Assembly: GCA_934503195.1 (NCBI GenBank)
Contig: CAKSVM010000060.1
Location: 1-18,544 of the forward strand
From: an uncultured Eubacteriales bacterium
GTDB taxonomy: Bacteria; Bacillota; Clostridia; Oscillospirales; CAG-272
Length of the DNA: 18,544 nucleotides
Reading direction: 5' to 3'
The notes below the pieces were generated by a model. The model was not told where the DNA came from. It made no database searches and saw nothing but the letters and a program-made list of their open reading frames with translations. This document shows, piece by piece, positions 1 through 8,500 of the stretch; the first letter of the stretch is position 1; each line of letters begins with the position of its first letter. The translations under genes were made by a program, and so were the position numbers.

Positions 1-1217
1 CCGTCACACGAGAACTCCGCGAAGAAATCGTTCCGGTCTGAGGTTCCCCATAAGAGCGTGTCAGTCTCATAGCCCCTGTGTCCGGAGAAATAGTAATCCG
101 CGGTCAGCGTCGCGCCGTTTTTCTCGCAGAGAATCCGTCCTGAGATCGACTCCTCGTCGCGCCTTAGATATTCCGCCGACCAAGGCGTTATCGATTCGGT
201 TCCGGGAAATTTCGTTTTCTCGACAAATCTGAAGTGATGAATCACGCGCCATTCGTTCGGCTCTTTAAGCTTCACGGCGATCAAGGTCAGGTGAAGCTCG
301 TTTTTGGGATATATTGTGGAAATATTCGTCGTACCGTCGTTTGTCCACTTTTTTGTCACGCCCCGGTTCACCGGATGATCCTTTGTCGATACGACAACCC
401 GCGCCGCGCCTTCGCAGTCGGCGATTTCTTCGTCGGTCAGGTCGGCGAGAACGTCGGCGGGGAAGCCGAGTTCAAGCAGTTCCTCACGCACCGTTGAAGT
501 TCCGCTTTCGGCCGGACGCCATTTCATCGGATATTTGCTGCCGAATAAGAATCCGGCGGCGATTCCCACAAGAATGGCGGCGATCGAAATGATCGTTACC
601 GTCCGGTCGGAAAGCTTTGGCGCGACGGGGACTATCGCGTATCCGTTGTCCTCAAGCTCGCCGGATAGCTTCCAGAGCGAGCGGAGAATCAAAAGGTAGG
701 CCGCGACCATCACGAGCGGAAGGATTATTCCGGTAAAATTCATCAGTCCCAGAACACAGATCACAAGATACCAGACGAGAAGCCAGAAGGCCTTTGTCCC
801 GCCCGGGATAATGTTTCCGAGTCCCACGGCGAGCGAAATCAGAATGATTATGCAGGAAATTATCGAAGTCACGGTCAGGGCGGTCGTGAGATGCTGAATC
901 CTGATCACCGTCGAGCCCAAAATTATCATAGCTCCCTTGGCGACGAGATTGGCAAGCGCGGCAACCGTTCCGACAGCAAAGGCGCGGTCGGTCTTTCTGA
1001 GCGCGCGAAGCCCGAGGAAAAGATTCAGCGCGCCGCAGAGAATCAGCATATACGTAAGCCACGAGAGATTGAACGTGACAAGCGTCAGCGCGAGTCCGCA
1101 GAGAACATTCCGCATATGTTTACGCCATGGTGAGACCTCGCGCGCGATGTCGTCGGGCGGCAGCTCGGGCAGAGAATCGGAGAAAAATTCGTCAAGGCGG
1201 TCGTTTCGCTTATTCAT
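1..1217 (-). CDS. Polytopic membrane protein, candidate anti-sigma factor (partial, C-terminus beyond left edge)
   Basis: Reading the minus strand from the ATG at 1217 gives 405 codons with no stop before the window edge, so the gene is 3'-truncated here. Residues 1-36 are soluble and acidic and include the motif LPELPPDDIAREVSPWRK. They are followed by about six or seven hydrophobic segments (roughly 37-72, 80-104, 110-135, 143-180 and 207-226). A hydrophilic domain of at least 175 residues follows, presumably extracytoplasmic. The start codon lies inside the end of the ECF sigma gene (8-nt overlap, frame ATGAATAA), which implies translational coupling. A membrane protein coupled downstream of an ECF sigma factor is the usual place for its anti-sigma regulator, so I infer that role. 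No zinc-finger (HXXXCXXC) anti-sigma motif is visible, and I cannot name a family. Confidence 0.8.
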   Translation of the reverse strand, partial: MNKRNDRLDEFFSDSLPELPPDDIAREVSPWRKHMRNVLCGLALTLVTFNLSWLTYMLILCGALNLFLGLRALRKTDRAFAVGTVAALANLVAKGAMIILGSTVIRIQHLTTALTVTSIISCIIILISLAVGLGNIIPGGTKAFWLLVWYLVICVLGLMNFTGIILPLVMVAAYLLILRSLWKLSGELEDNGYAIVPVAPKLSDRTVTIISIAAILVGIAAGFLFGSKYPMKWRPAESGTSTVREELLELGFPADVLADLTDEEIADCEGAARVVVSTKDHPVNRGVTKKWTNDGTTNISTIYPKNELHLTLIAVKLKEPNEWRVIHHFRFVEKTKFPGTESITPWSAEYLRRDEESISGRILCEKNGATLTADYYFSGHRGYETDTLLWGTSDRNDFFAEFSCD

Positions 1218-1755
1218 ATCCTTCACCTCCCAGAATTTCGCGGAGCTTTTTCTTTATCCGGTAGAGCTTACCTTCAACCGCGCGTTCGGTCGTGCCAAGC
1301 TCGGCGGCGATCTGCGCGGTCGGCTGGAGATAGTAATATTTCCGGTAAAAAAGCACTCTTTCACGCTGCGGCAGACTTGACAGCGCGCGGACAAGCGACT
1401 CGCGGCGTTCGTTTCTCAGTATCTTTTCCTCGGGCGTCAGCTCGTGTGAGAGCGCGTCCTCGGGGATTTCATCGGTCTCGCGGAGCTTCCGCGATCTCTC
1501 AAAGCTCAGCGCGGAATTCCTCGCGACGGCGGTCAGCCATGACGTGAAGCTTCCGCGAAGGGAATCGTAGCTTCCGATCTTTTCCCAGATCTTAAGAAGA
1601 ACCTCCGAGACGCATTCGTCGCGGTCGTGTTCGCTTTTCAGAATCGGCGAGATCACGTAGACTATAAGCGGTTTGTAATGCTTTATGAACTCATCCATCC
1701 CGCGCTCGTCGCGCGAGACGAGAAGGCCGATTATCTCTTTTTCGGTCACGTTCAC
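1210..1755 (-). CDS. ECF-type RNA polymerase sigma factor
   Basis: This 181-residue protein has the two-domain layout and length of extracytoplasmic-function sigma-70 factors. Region 2 is at about residues 20-95, with the core-binding and -10-reading helices around HDRDECVSEVLLKIWEKIG and FTSWLTAVARNSALSFERSR. Region 4 is at about 120-178 and holds the -35-reading helix-turn-helix (LPQRERVLFYRKYYYLQPTA, then IAAELGTTERAVEGKLYRIK). The start is a GTG. AGAAAGG ends 4 nt before the GTG at 1755 and 10 nt before an in-frame GTG at 1749, so the shorter start (two residues less) is also possible. The gene lies 29 nt downstream of the HxlR-type regulator with no hairpin between, and its stop overlaps the start of the membrane protein, so all three are probably one transcript. 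The inducing signal cannot be read from the sequence. Confidence 0.93.
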   Translation of the reverse strand: MNVTEKEIIGLLVSRDERGMDEFIKHYKPLIVYVISPILKSEHDRDECVSEVLLKIWEKIGSYDSLRGSFTSWLTAVARNSALSFERSRKLRETDEIPEDALSHELTPEEKILRNERRESLVRALSSLPQRERVLFYRKYYYLQPTAQIAAELGTTERAVEGKLYRIKKKLREILGGEGYE

Positions 1756-1784
1756 TCACCCTTTCTGTCAGAGAATGATTTTTT

Positions 1785-2111
1785 TTACTTCACTGCTGTT
1801 TTGTAGTAATTCCCGAAATCCGCGAGCGCGTCGATGATCGGGAGCATCTTCTCGCCAAGCCCGGTCAGGCGGTAGTCGACCTTCGGCGGGATTTCGCCGT
1901 AATCGTGCCGGACCACAAGTCCGTCGTCGATCATCTGCCTCAGACTGTCGGTCAGCACCTTCTGTGAGATTCCGTCAAGATCGCGTAAAAGCTCGTTGAA
2001 CCGCCACGGACGCGATTTCAGGTTCCGAACGATCAGGAGCTTCCATTTTCCGGCGATCAGCGATACGGAGGTCGCGACCGGGCAGGCGGGCAATTCTTCT
2101 TTGGTTTTCAT
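1785..2111 (-). CDS. HxlR-family winged-helix transcriptional regulator
   Basis: The 108-residue protein from the ATG at 2111 matches the HxlR family: an N-terminal CPV motif (Cys10), then SLIAGKWKLLIVRNL, the recognition region FNELLRDLDGISQKVLTDSLRQ and the wing DYGEIPPKVDYRLTGLG. In characterised members such as YodB, CatR and HypR, the N-terminal Cys senses quinones, diamide or other electrophiles; a redox role here is inference. The open frame runs upstream to 2297, past the promoter, so the longer starts are rejected. The ATG has no good ribosome site, whereas a TTG at 2138 has GGAAAGGA 5 nt before it, so a nine-residue N-terminal extension is a real alternative. The gene is divergent from a cupin gene, with a candidate operator between them. 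Confidence 0.9.
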   Translation of the reverse strand: MKTKEELPACPVATSVSLIAGKWKLLIVRNLKSRPWRFNELLRDLDGISQKVLTDSLRQMIDDGLVVRHDYGEIPPKVDYRLTGLGEKMLPIIDALADFGNYYKTAVK

Positions 2112-2210
2112 ATGTTTTTGTGGCTTTTGACTTCGCAAAAGCTTCCTTTCCGGGGCGTTTTCGGGTATCGGAGTCGGCTCGGCCGATCCGCTTTTTCGCC
2201 TCACACTTAT

Positions 2211-2239
2211 ATTATACCATACATTCCGATTTTTGTATA
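2211..2239 (-). promoter_or_regulatory. Promoter of the HxlR regulator
   Basis: On the minus strand a perfect TATAAT (2216-2211) preceded by TGG forms an extended -10. A weaker TATACA -35 (2239-2234) lies 17 bp upstream. Transcription would start near 2204, well upstream of the regulator's start codon and inside the long upstream open frame. Confidence 0.7.
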
Positions 2240-2250
2240 TAGTTATAAAA

Positions 2251-2262
2251 AAGTGCGTACTT
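2251..2262. promoter_or_regulatory. Near-palindromic candidate operator AAGTGCGTACTT
   Basis: The 12-mer is self-complementary except for one pair. It sits between the divergent -35 boxes of the regulator and cupin promoters and overlaps the first two bases of the cupin -35. HxlR proteins bind as dimers to palindromes near promoters, so this is the best local candidate for the regulator's site. Binding itself is inferred. Confidence 0.4.
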
Positions 2263-2289
2263 GTTTTTTTCCGTGAGGTGTGATAGAAT
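2261..2289 (+). promoter_or_regulatory. Promoter of the cupin gene
   Basis: TTGTTT (2261-2266) and TAGAAT (2284-2289) are separated by 17 bp, and TG at 2281-2282 makes an extended -10. Transcription would begin near 2296, placing a small stem-loop (GCGGG/CCCGC, 2299-2313) right at the mRNA 5' end, upstream of the true ribosome site GGAGGT at about 2323-2328. Confidence 0.7.
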
Positions 2290-2335
2290 ATAGTCAAGGC
2301 GGGAGGAACCCGCTAAAATCACGGAGGTAAAGAAA

Positions 2336-2689
2336 ATGAAAAACTATACCAAGACAAACGTCGGAACCGAAGGCAGAACCGAACTCCACGAAAAGCTCGC
2401 GCTCACCGGAGCCGAGATCAGCGTCAACCGACTCCCCGCTGGAGCTGGCGTACCGTTCGTTCACTCGCACAAGAACAACGAGGAGATCTACGGAATCCTT
2501 GAAGGTCGCGGAAAGGTCGTCATCGACGGCGAGGAGATCGCGCTTAACGCCGGAGACTGGCTTAAGGTCGTTCCCGCGGCAAAGCGTCAGTTCTCGGCGG
2601 CCGAGGATTCGGGAATCGTGTTCGTATGTATTCAGGTGAAGGAGAACTCGCTCGGCGGCTTTACCGCTGACGACGCCGTGATCGGCTGA
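2336..2689 (+). CDS. Small single-domain cupin protein
   Basis: The 117-residue protein is one cupin barrel. The metal-binding first motif is visible as HSHKNNEEIYGILEGRGKV (two His and a Glu, about residues 43-50), and GDWLKVVPAAKRQFSA represents the second motif, which lacks a clear conserved His. There is no signal peptide, so it should be cytoplasmic. The start is fixed by GGAGGT about 7 nt upstream. Divergence from an HxlR regulator suggests control by that protein, perhaps in an electrophile or redox response. Small cupins are functionally diverse (dioxygenase, isomerase, sugar-binding) and no substrate can be assigned. Confidence 0.9.
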   Translation: MKNYTKTNVGTEGRTELHEKLALTGAEISVNRLPAGAGVPFVHSHKNNEEIYGILEGRGKVVIDGEEIALNAGDWLKVVPAAKRQFSAAEDSGIVFVCIQVKENSLGGFTADDAVIG

Positions 2690-2746
2690 GTTTTTCGCCT
2701 TTCACTGAATAATACGCGCGAGGTCTCATAATCCCACGCGTACAGG

Positions 2747-2780
2747 AAAAAAATCCCGGAGAATTTTCCGGGATTTTTTT
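2747..2780. terminator. Bidirectional intrinsic terminator
   Basis: A stem of TCCCGGA (2754-2760) with TCCGGGA (2767-2773) around a 6-nt loop is flanked by seven A on the left and seven T on the right. It therefore works for the cupin gene on the plus strand and for the PpiC gene on the minus strand, which end on either side of it. Confidence 0.93.
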
Positions 2781-2791
2781 GTGTTCGGTTT

Positions 2792-4252
2792 TTAGCCGGG
2801 GATTTCGGCGATGAGAATGTCGTCGAACGAGACGGGGTAATCCTCAAGCAGCTTTTTGTCAAGCTCGGTGAACTTCTCGGAGATTATCGCGTCGGCGACG
2901 CTCGCCTCCCAGTTCACAAGTCCCTTCGATTCGAAATAGACGATGTGGATTCCGTGCGTCGTCTCGATAATCTCACAGTCGCCGGGCTGTCTTGTGCCAA
3001 AGAAACACCATTCGTCGAAGTTTGTGAGCGTTAAGCCGCTCGCGAGATTCTGATAAAGTCCGCCGTTATAGCAGGTGTTCTCGTCTTCGGTGTAGGCAAG
3101 TACGAGATTTGAAAAGCTCTCGATGCTCTTGTCGCCCGAATTGAACTCGGCAAGAACTTTTTCGGCCTGCGCTTTCGCCTTTTCGGTGCTGCCGTACTTG
3201 TCGGCCGTGAAGAGAATGTGGCGGACGTTTACGGTCGCGCTCTCGTCGCGGTTTGCGGCCTTTGTCAGAATATACGCGGTCGTCGTCGACTTCGACTCGT
3301 CCTCGATGACCTTCGTGTCGCCGACCTTGGCCGAGAACGCCCACTCGGAGAGTTCGCTTCCATCGGTGTAGGATGCGCCGGTCGTCGTGATGTTAGAGAT
3401 CGCCGTCTCAATCTGTTCGTCGGTCAAATCGGGCGAATCGCTTCTGTAAAGCTCGGCGACGACCGACTTGAAGCCGTCAACGCTCTTAGCGTCCGAAAGG
3501 CGCGCCGCCGCGATCTTTGCCGCGCTCTGGGTCATCTTCTCGCCAGACCAGTCAAAGGTGTAGGCGATGTAATCGACAGACTGGAACTTTTCGGGCGATT
3601 CCTTGTATCTTGCCGCGATTTCGGAAGAGGTCGGGGTGAAGCCGGCCTGCTTTGCCGCCTGATATTTGTAGGCGAGTGCCTCGATAAGCTTCGCGTTCAG
3701 GATGTCGTTCTTCTTGACTCCGCGTCCGTAGAGCGCGGCGTCGATGTTCGAAACTCTCGTTTCAAGCGCGGATTTCTCGGCGTCGGTGAGACTGATTCCC
3801 TCGGCCATCGCGCCCTCGTTCAGCGCGAGATATCCGGTGACGTTCGTTTTCGCGCCCGACATGAAGTAGTCAAACCACGTCTGACCGTCCGAGAAGGTCT
3901 GATACTTCGGGTCGGCCGACGGATCGAAGCCGTAGTACTGCACGTAGCTTCCGTAGTAGGCGACGAAGGAATTCAGAACGTCGTTATAGTAGTAGTTCAT
4001 CATCGCTCCGTCGACGTCGATGTTATTTGATGACGCGGCCGTTTCTTTTCTCAGATAATCGCCCGAGTTCATGCGGATATTGTAGACGCAGATTCCGACG
4101 ATGAAGGCGACGATGAGTGCCGCGATTACCGACACGGTGACGATCGCCGTGACTTTACGTATCTTCGCGTTTTTCGCCGCGAGTTCCTCGCGCTCGCGCT
4201 TTGCCTGCTGCTTTTCGTTGTAGGCGGCGCGGTTTCTTGCTGCTTTTGACAT
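2792..4252 (-). CDS. Membrane-anchored PpiC/SurA-type peptidyl-prolyl isomerase (foldase)
   Basis: The 486-residue protein has a basic, highly charged cytoplasmic N-terminus (1-33), one membrane segment (about 34-58), a long helical chaperone-like region, and a C-terminal parvulin domain at about 338-442. Parvulin marks are VRHILF (His345), NGGLY (396-400) and the closing HGIHIVYF (433-440). Residues 224-333 (VDYIAYTF to AYILTK) look like a second, degenerate parvulin-type repeat without the histidines. Such proteins catalyse proline isomerisation and aid folding of exported proteins outside the membrane, as PrsA does in Bacillus; unlike PrsA this one has no lipobox. AAAGGAGA precedes the ATG at 4252. 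The gene is divergent from the YtvI-like gene, and two secreted subtilases encoded nearby are plausible but unproven clients. Confidence 0.88.
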   Translation of the reverse strand: MSKAARNRAAYNEKQQAKREREELAAKNAKIRKVTAIVTVSVIAALIVAFIVGICVYNIRMNSGDYLRKETAASSNNIDVDGAMMNYYYNDVLNSFVAYYGSYVQYYGFDPSADPKYQTFSDGQTWFDYFMSGAKTNVTGYLALNEGAMAEGISLTDAEKSALETRVSNIDAALYGRGVKKNDILNAKLIEALAYKYQAAKQAGFTPTSSEIAARYKESPEKFQSVDYIAYTFDWSGEKMTQSAAKIAAARLSDAKSVDGFKSVVAELYRSDSPDLTDEQIETAISNITTTGASYTDGSELSEWAFSAKVGDTKVIEDESKSTTTAYILTKAANRDESATVNVRHILFTADKYGSTEKAKAQAEKVLAEFNSGDKSIESFSNLVLAYTEDENTCYNGGLYQNLASGLTLTNFDEWCFFGTRQPGDCEIIETTHGIHIVYFESKGLVNWEASVADAIISEKFTELDKKLLEDYPVSFDDILIAEIPG

Positions 4253-4285
4253 TGTCTTGTCTCCTTTGAAAAAAGTATTGCCTTA

Positions 4286-4294
4286 AGTATACCA
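4286..4294 (-). promoter_or_regulatory. Extended -10 of the PpiC gene
   Basis: The minus strand reads TGGTATACT about 35-40 nt upstream of the start codon. No good -35 lies at 17 bp; TTCACA is present but at a 20-bp spacing, so the extended -10 would carry most of the recognition. Confidence 0.55.
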
Positions 4295-4372
4295 TCAGGA
4301 TATGTAAGCCGTGTGAAGATAATGTGAACACTATATGATTTTTTCGCCGCCGGAATATCGGACGCGCCACGG

Positions 4373-4381
4373 TGCTATAAT
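4373..4381 (+). promoter_or_regulatory. Extended -10 of the YtvI-like gene
   Basis: TGCTATAAT lies 28 nt upstream of the start codon with no convincing -35 hexamer. The leader would be only about 20 nt and contains the GGAGGG ribosome site. Confidence 0.55.
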
Positions 4382-4408
4382 TATCACGAACGGAAACGGA
4401 GGGCGGAT

Positions 4409-5494
4409 ATGGAAAAGAAGCGCGGATTCATAATAAACGCGGTATATTACATCTTTATAATCGTGGCGGTGTATCTGACGCTCCGATACGCGGTCTTCGC
4501 GGTGATGCCCTTCATAATCGGCTTCGCGGCGGCCGCGATAATAAATCCCCCCGTGCGGACGCTCGCGAAAAAATTCGACCTCAGACGAAAGCCGATCGGG
4601 ATAATGATTCTCCTAATCTTTTACGCCACGATCGGAATGCTCGTGACAGTGCTTGTCGTGCGGCTCGTGGTGACGGCGGGGGAGTTTTCAAAGGCTCTGC
4701 CGGGGATTTACACCGAAAAGATCGAACCCGCGCTGACGATCACGTTTGATTTTCTCGGGAAATTCGCGAAGCGGTTTGACCGGATATTCGGAAGCGATAA
4801 CGACGCGATCTCTGAGGACATCGGCGGATTCTTAAGCTCGATAAGAAGCTCGCTCGGCGCGGCCGTGTCGGATATCTCGATGAAGCTTTTATCAAAGCTC
4901 TCAGGACTCGCGGCGGCGATTCCGGGCGTCATCGTTCAGGTGGTCTTCGCGGTGATTTCAAGCTTTTTCTTCACGGCCGACTTTGAGGGAATCCTCGCGT
5001 TCCTCCGGAAAAAACTTCCCGACAGCCTTGTGGAAAAGCTCTCGTCGATCCGTAACCGCTCGCTGAAGACTCTCGGGCGGTATGTGCGCTCCTACGCGCT
5101 TATAATGCTTATAACCTTCGCTGAGCTTTCACTCGGGCTTCTGATAATCGGCGTCAGAAATCCCTTCGCGGCCGCGCTCGGAATCGCGGTCTTTGATATC
5201 CTCCCGGTTCTCGGTACGGGCGGAATACTCGTGCCGTGGTCGCTTGTGAGACTTATCTACGGCGATCTCAAAGGCTTTTTAGGACTTCTCGTGATCTGGG
5301 GCGTCATTTCGGTCATCCGAAACGTGATCGAGCCGAAGATCGTCGGAAAGCAGGTCGGACTTCATCCGCTGGCGACGCTTATCGCGATGTATGTCGGAAC
5401 GAAGCTTTTCGGATTTGTCGGGCTTTTCGTCTGTCCGATCGCGCTTTCGGTCTGGGTTTCGCTCAAAAACGAGAAAAACGATTCTGATCTGTAA
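4409..5494 (+). CDS. AI-2E family / YtvI-type integral membrane protein
   Basis: This 361-residue polytopic protein has paired N-terminal membrane segments (about 8-48), a segment at about 64-92, an amphipathic soluble stretch (about 93-165), and a C-terminal bundle. The C-terminal bundle carries the family marks FDILPVLGTGGILVPW and VIEPKIVGKQVGLHPLATL, followed by YVGTKLFGFVGLFVCPI. These match AI-2E/PerM transporters and most resemble the YtvI branch, named for sporulation in Bacillus, whose transported substrate is not established. GGAGGG lies 7-8 nt before the ATG. No terminator is seen between this gene and the subtilase promoter, so some read-through into the protease operon is possible. 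Confidence 0.9.
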   Translation: MEKKRGFIINAVYYIFIIVAVYLTLRYAVFAVMPFIIGFAAAAIINPPVRTLAKKFDLRRKPIGIMILLIFYATIGMLVTVLVVRLVVTAGEFSKALPGIYTEKIEPALTITFDFLGKFAKRFDRIFGSDNDAISEDIGGFLSSIRSSLGAAVSDISMKLLSKLSGLAAAIPGVIVQVVFAVISSFFFTADFEGILAFLRKKLPDSLVEKLSSIRNRSLKTLGRYVRSYALIMLITFAELSLGLLIIGVRNPFAAALGIAVFDILPVLGTGGILVPWSLVRLIYGDLKGFLGLLVIWGVISVIRNVIEPKIVGKQVGLHPLATLIAMYVGTKLFGFVGLFVCPIALSVWVSLKNEKNDSDL

Positions 5495-5506
5495 GCGAAC
5501 TTTCTC

Positions 5507-5535
5507 TTGACAAAATCCCATGAATGTAGTAAAAT
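5507..5535 (+). promoter_or_regulatory. Housekeeping promoter of the subtilase operon
   Basis: A perfect TTGACA (5507-5512) and TAAAAT (5530-5535) are spaced 17 bp apart, 32 nt before the start codon. The -35 starts 12 nt after the stop of the YtvI-like gene. No other regulatory repeat is obvious, which suggests basal or growth-linked expression. Confidence 0.85.
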
Positions 5536-5566
5536 ATCCTTAGAGTAAAAAACAGGGGAAAATGTC

Positions 5567-8500
5567 ATGAAAAAAAGATTTTTATCGCTTCTTCTCGCCG
5601 GGACGGTGATATTCGCCTTCCCGGTCTTTGCAAAGGACGGGAGGGTGAGCGTCATAGTCGCCGTGAAGGAGGGCGTTTCGCCCGGATCGGCGGCTGAGTT
5701 TGTTGAAAAGCGTTTTCCGGGCGCCAAGATACAGTACACCTACGACACGCTGCTCGAAGGCTTTTCGGTCGAGCTTTCGGAAAGTCAGGCCGCGATGCTC
5801 GGCACGCTTGATTTTATAGAAGACTACGCGGAAGTCGGAACATATTCGGCACTCAGTGCTTTTCAGGAGTCAGACGGGAGCAGTCTCTCTGAGATGACAA
5901 GGGTGTCGTATGAGATGGTCGGCGTGGACGCGGCGCGGGAAAACGGCCTTGACGGCACCGGGACGATTGTCGCGGTCATCGACTCGGGCTTTGACGTCGG
6001 CCACAACGCCTTTTCGGGCGAACCGGGTCAGATAAAGCTCTCGAAGAGCTATCTTTCGTCGATTGTCGCCGAACACAGACTTTCGGCCTCTAGATTCGGA
6101 ATCACGGTCGACGAGATCTACAAGAGCGACAGGATTCCGTTTGCCTATGATTACGCCGAGGGAGACTCTGATGTCTCTTCGGATTCGACTCACGGAACGC
6201 ACGTCGCCGGAATAATCGGCGCGGAAAAGACCAGTGAGAACGGCGTTGAGGGAATGGCTCCGAAGTGTCAGCTGCTCCTTATGAAAATCTTCGACGAGAA
6301 CAGCGCGACAAGCGACGCGATTCTTCTTGCCGCGCTTGAGGACGCGGTGAAGCTCGGCGCGGACGTGATAAATCTCTCGCTCGGACGCTATTCCGGCTCG
6401 GCCTCACGGCAGATGATAAGCGGAATAAACGATATTTTCTCGCGCGCCGAGGAATACGGCTGTATGATCGTCTGCGCGGCCGGAAATGAATCGGCTTCGA
6501 CTTCGAGATCCTATCGCGGCATCGGTTCCGCGGCGGACGAGCTGACGAGCGACGCAGACGGGCTTCCCCCGGCGTACTACACCGACTACGGGACGGTAAG
6601 CTACCCCGCGTCGGCCGATTACACATTGTCGGTCGGAAGCGTCGACGGCCCGGCGGTCTGGGGCGAATACTTCGCCTTCGCCGGATCGAAAATCTATTAC
6701 AGCGACACGAACAGAACCGCGAAGACTCTCAACTCAACCTTCGCGCTTCGTTTCAAGGGAACGTACCGCTTTGAGGTGGTTCCGGGAGTCGGACGCGACG
6801 AGGATTACGCCGGACTCAACGTTAAGGACAAGCTTGTTCTCGTCGAGCGCGGCGAGACAACCTTCGTCGAAAAATGCGACACGGCGGCTTCTTACGGCGC
6901 GGTCGGAGTCATCGTCTATAACAACGTCGAAAACGAGTCGATAAACCTTGAGCTCACCGGAGCGAAGATTCCGGCGGTCTCGATATCAAAATCTGACGGC
7001 GATATGATGAAAAGCTCACGGCAGAGGAGCGTCAGATTCGATCCCGACTACAAGGTCACGACAAGCGAAGAGGGAGCCGGACGCGTATCCTCCTTCAGCT
7101 CGGTCGGCGCGACTCCGTCGCTGACGCTCGCGCCCGATATCTGCGGAGTCGGCGGCGGAGTTTACAGCACGCTTCCGGGCGGATACGGCGGACTTTCGGG
7201 AACGTCAATGGCCGCGCCGCAGATTTCGGGAGCCGCCGCGCTGATTTCACAGAGCCTGGGCGGAAGCGTTTTCCCGAAAGAGCGCGTGAAGCTGATTAAA
7301 GAGATCTTAATGAACACGGCGGTTCCGGCGATTCAGGAAAACGGCGTTGAGTATTCGCCGCGTTCCCAGGGCGCGGGGCTCGTTGATCTTTCGGGCGCGG
7401 CCGACCGCGGGCTTTCGCTGACCTACGCGGTGAACGGTAAAGCGAAGGCCGAGCTTTCGGATCTTCTCGGAAATCTCTTCTTTGTCGACATAACCGTGAA
7501 GAATCTGACCGATTCGGAGCTCCCGGTCCCGCTTTCCGCGACGATAACATCCGACGGCTACAGGGTCGGCGCGAACGGAAAATATTATTCGACGCTGACC
7601 GCCGAGGCCGACCGGGTTTCTCGGGTTACTTCCGGGACGGACGAAAATCTGAATCCCTACGCCGACGATCATTCGCCGCTCAGTTTCAATCTCGCGGCGG
7701 GGGAGAAGAAGACGGTCACGCTCACCTTCGCGATCGACGAATCGGTAGACAAGGAGCTTTCGGAGATCTTCATGAACGGACATTTTATCGAGGGCTACAT
7801 TTTCGCGGCGGCCGGCGGACGCAGATATTCGCTCCCTTACATGGGCTACAGCGGCGACTGGACGTCCGCGCCGATACTCGACGCCGCGCGCTCAAGCGGA
7901 GATGAGGTTTTCGGCGGAACCGATGTCGGAACCGCCGTCTCGGGAATCCTTCGCGAAGCCGGGGTGAATTTCTTCGCCGACGGGCGGGGAGACAAGGTAA
8001 TCGCCTTTTCGCCCGACAGGAACGGCGCGGCCGACACACTCTGGCTCAGAACCGAATTTCTCCGGAACATCACGGGCGGAAGCCTTTCGGTACTTGATTC
8101 CGACGAAAACGAGGTTTTCACGACCGGACTCTACACATATAAATCGAAGAGCGAGGGGACAAAGCAGCAGCTCGGACTCATTCTCGGCTGGGACGGAAGC
8201 GACGGCTTCAACCATAGTTACATCCTCCCGGACGGTGAATACACGCTGAACTACACCTTTAAGCTCGATTTTCTCGATAAGGAGCAGAACTTTTCGGTAA
8301 AGGCGGTTCTCGACACGAAAAAGCCGGAGCTGCGCGAGGTTAAATATGATCCGGAAACGAGGCATCTCACGGTCAGCGTCTCTGACGAAAACCGCCTCCA
8401 GTACGTGAAATTCACCGACAGCGGAAAGGATAATTTCCGGATAATCGAGACGACGAACGATTCCGAATACACGGCGGTCTTCGATCTCTCGGAATTTGAC

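Noticed and set aside
652..1062. Minus-strand open frame encoding an Arg/Ser-rich peptide
   Set aside because: It is out of frame with the membrane protein that spans 1-1217, whose hydrophobic segments and sigma overlap are convincing.
3218..4030. Long plus-strand open frame opposite the PpiC gene, and similar ones at 13079-14032 (minus) and 13998-14957 (plus)
   Set aside because: They are antisense to clearly homologous genes, have Arg/Val-rich composition, show no family motifs, and arise because favoured codons such as TCG and GCG leave few stops on the other strand.
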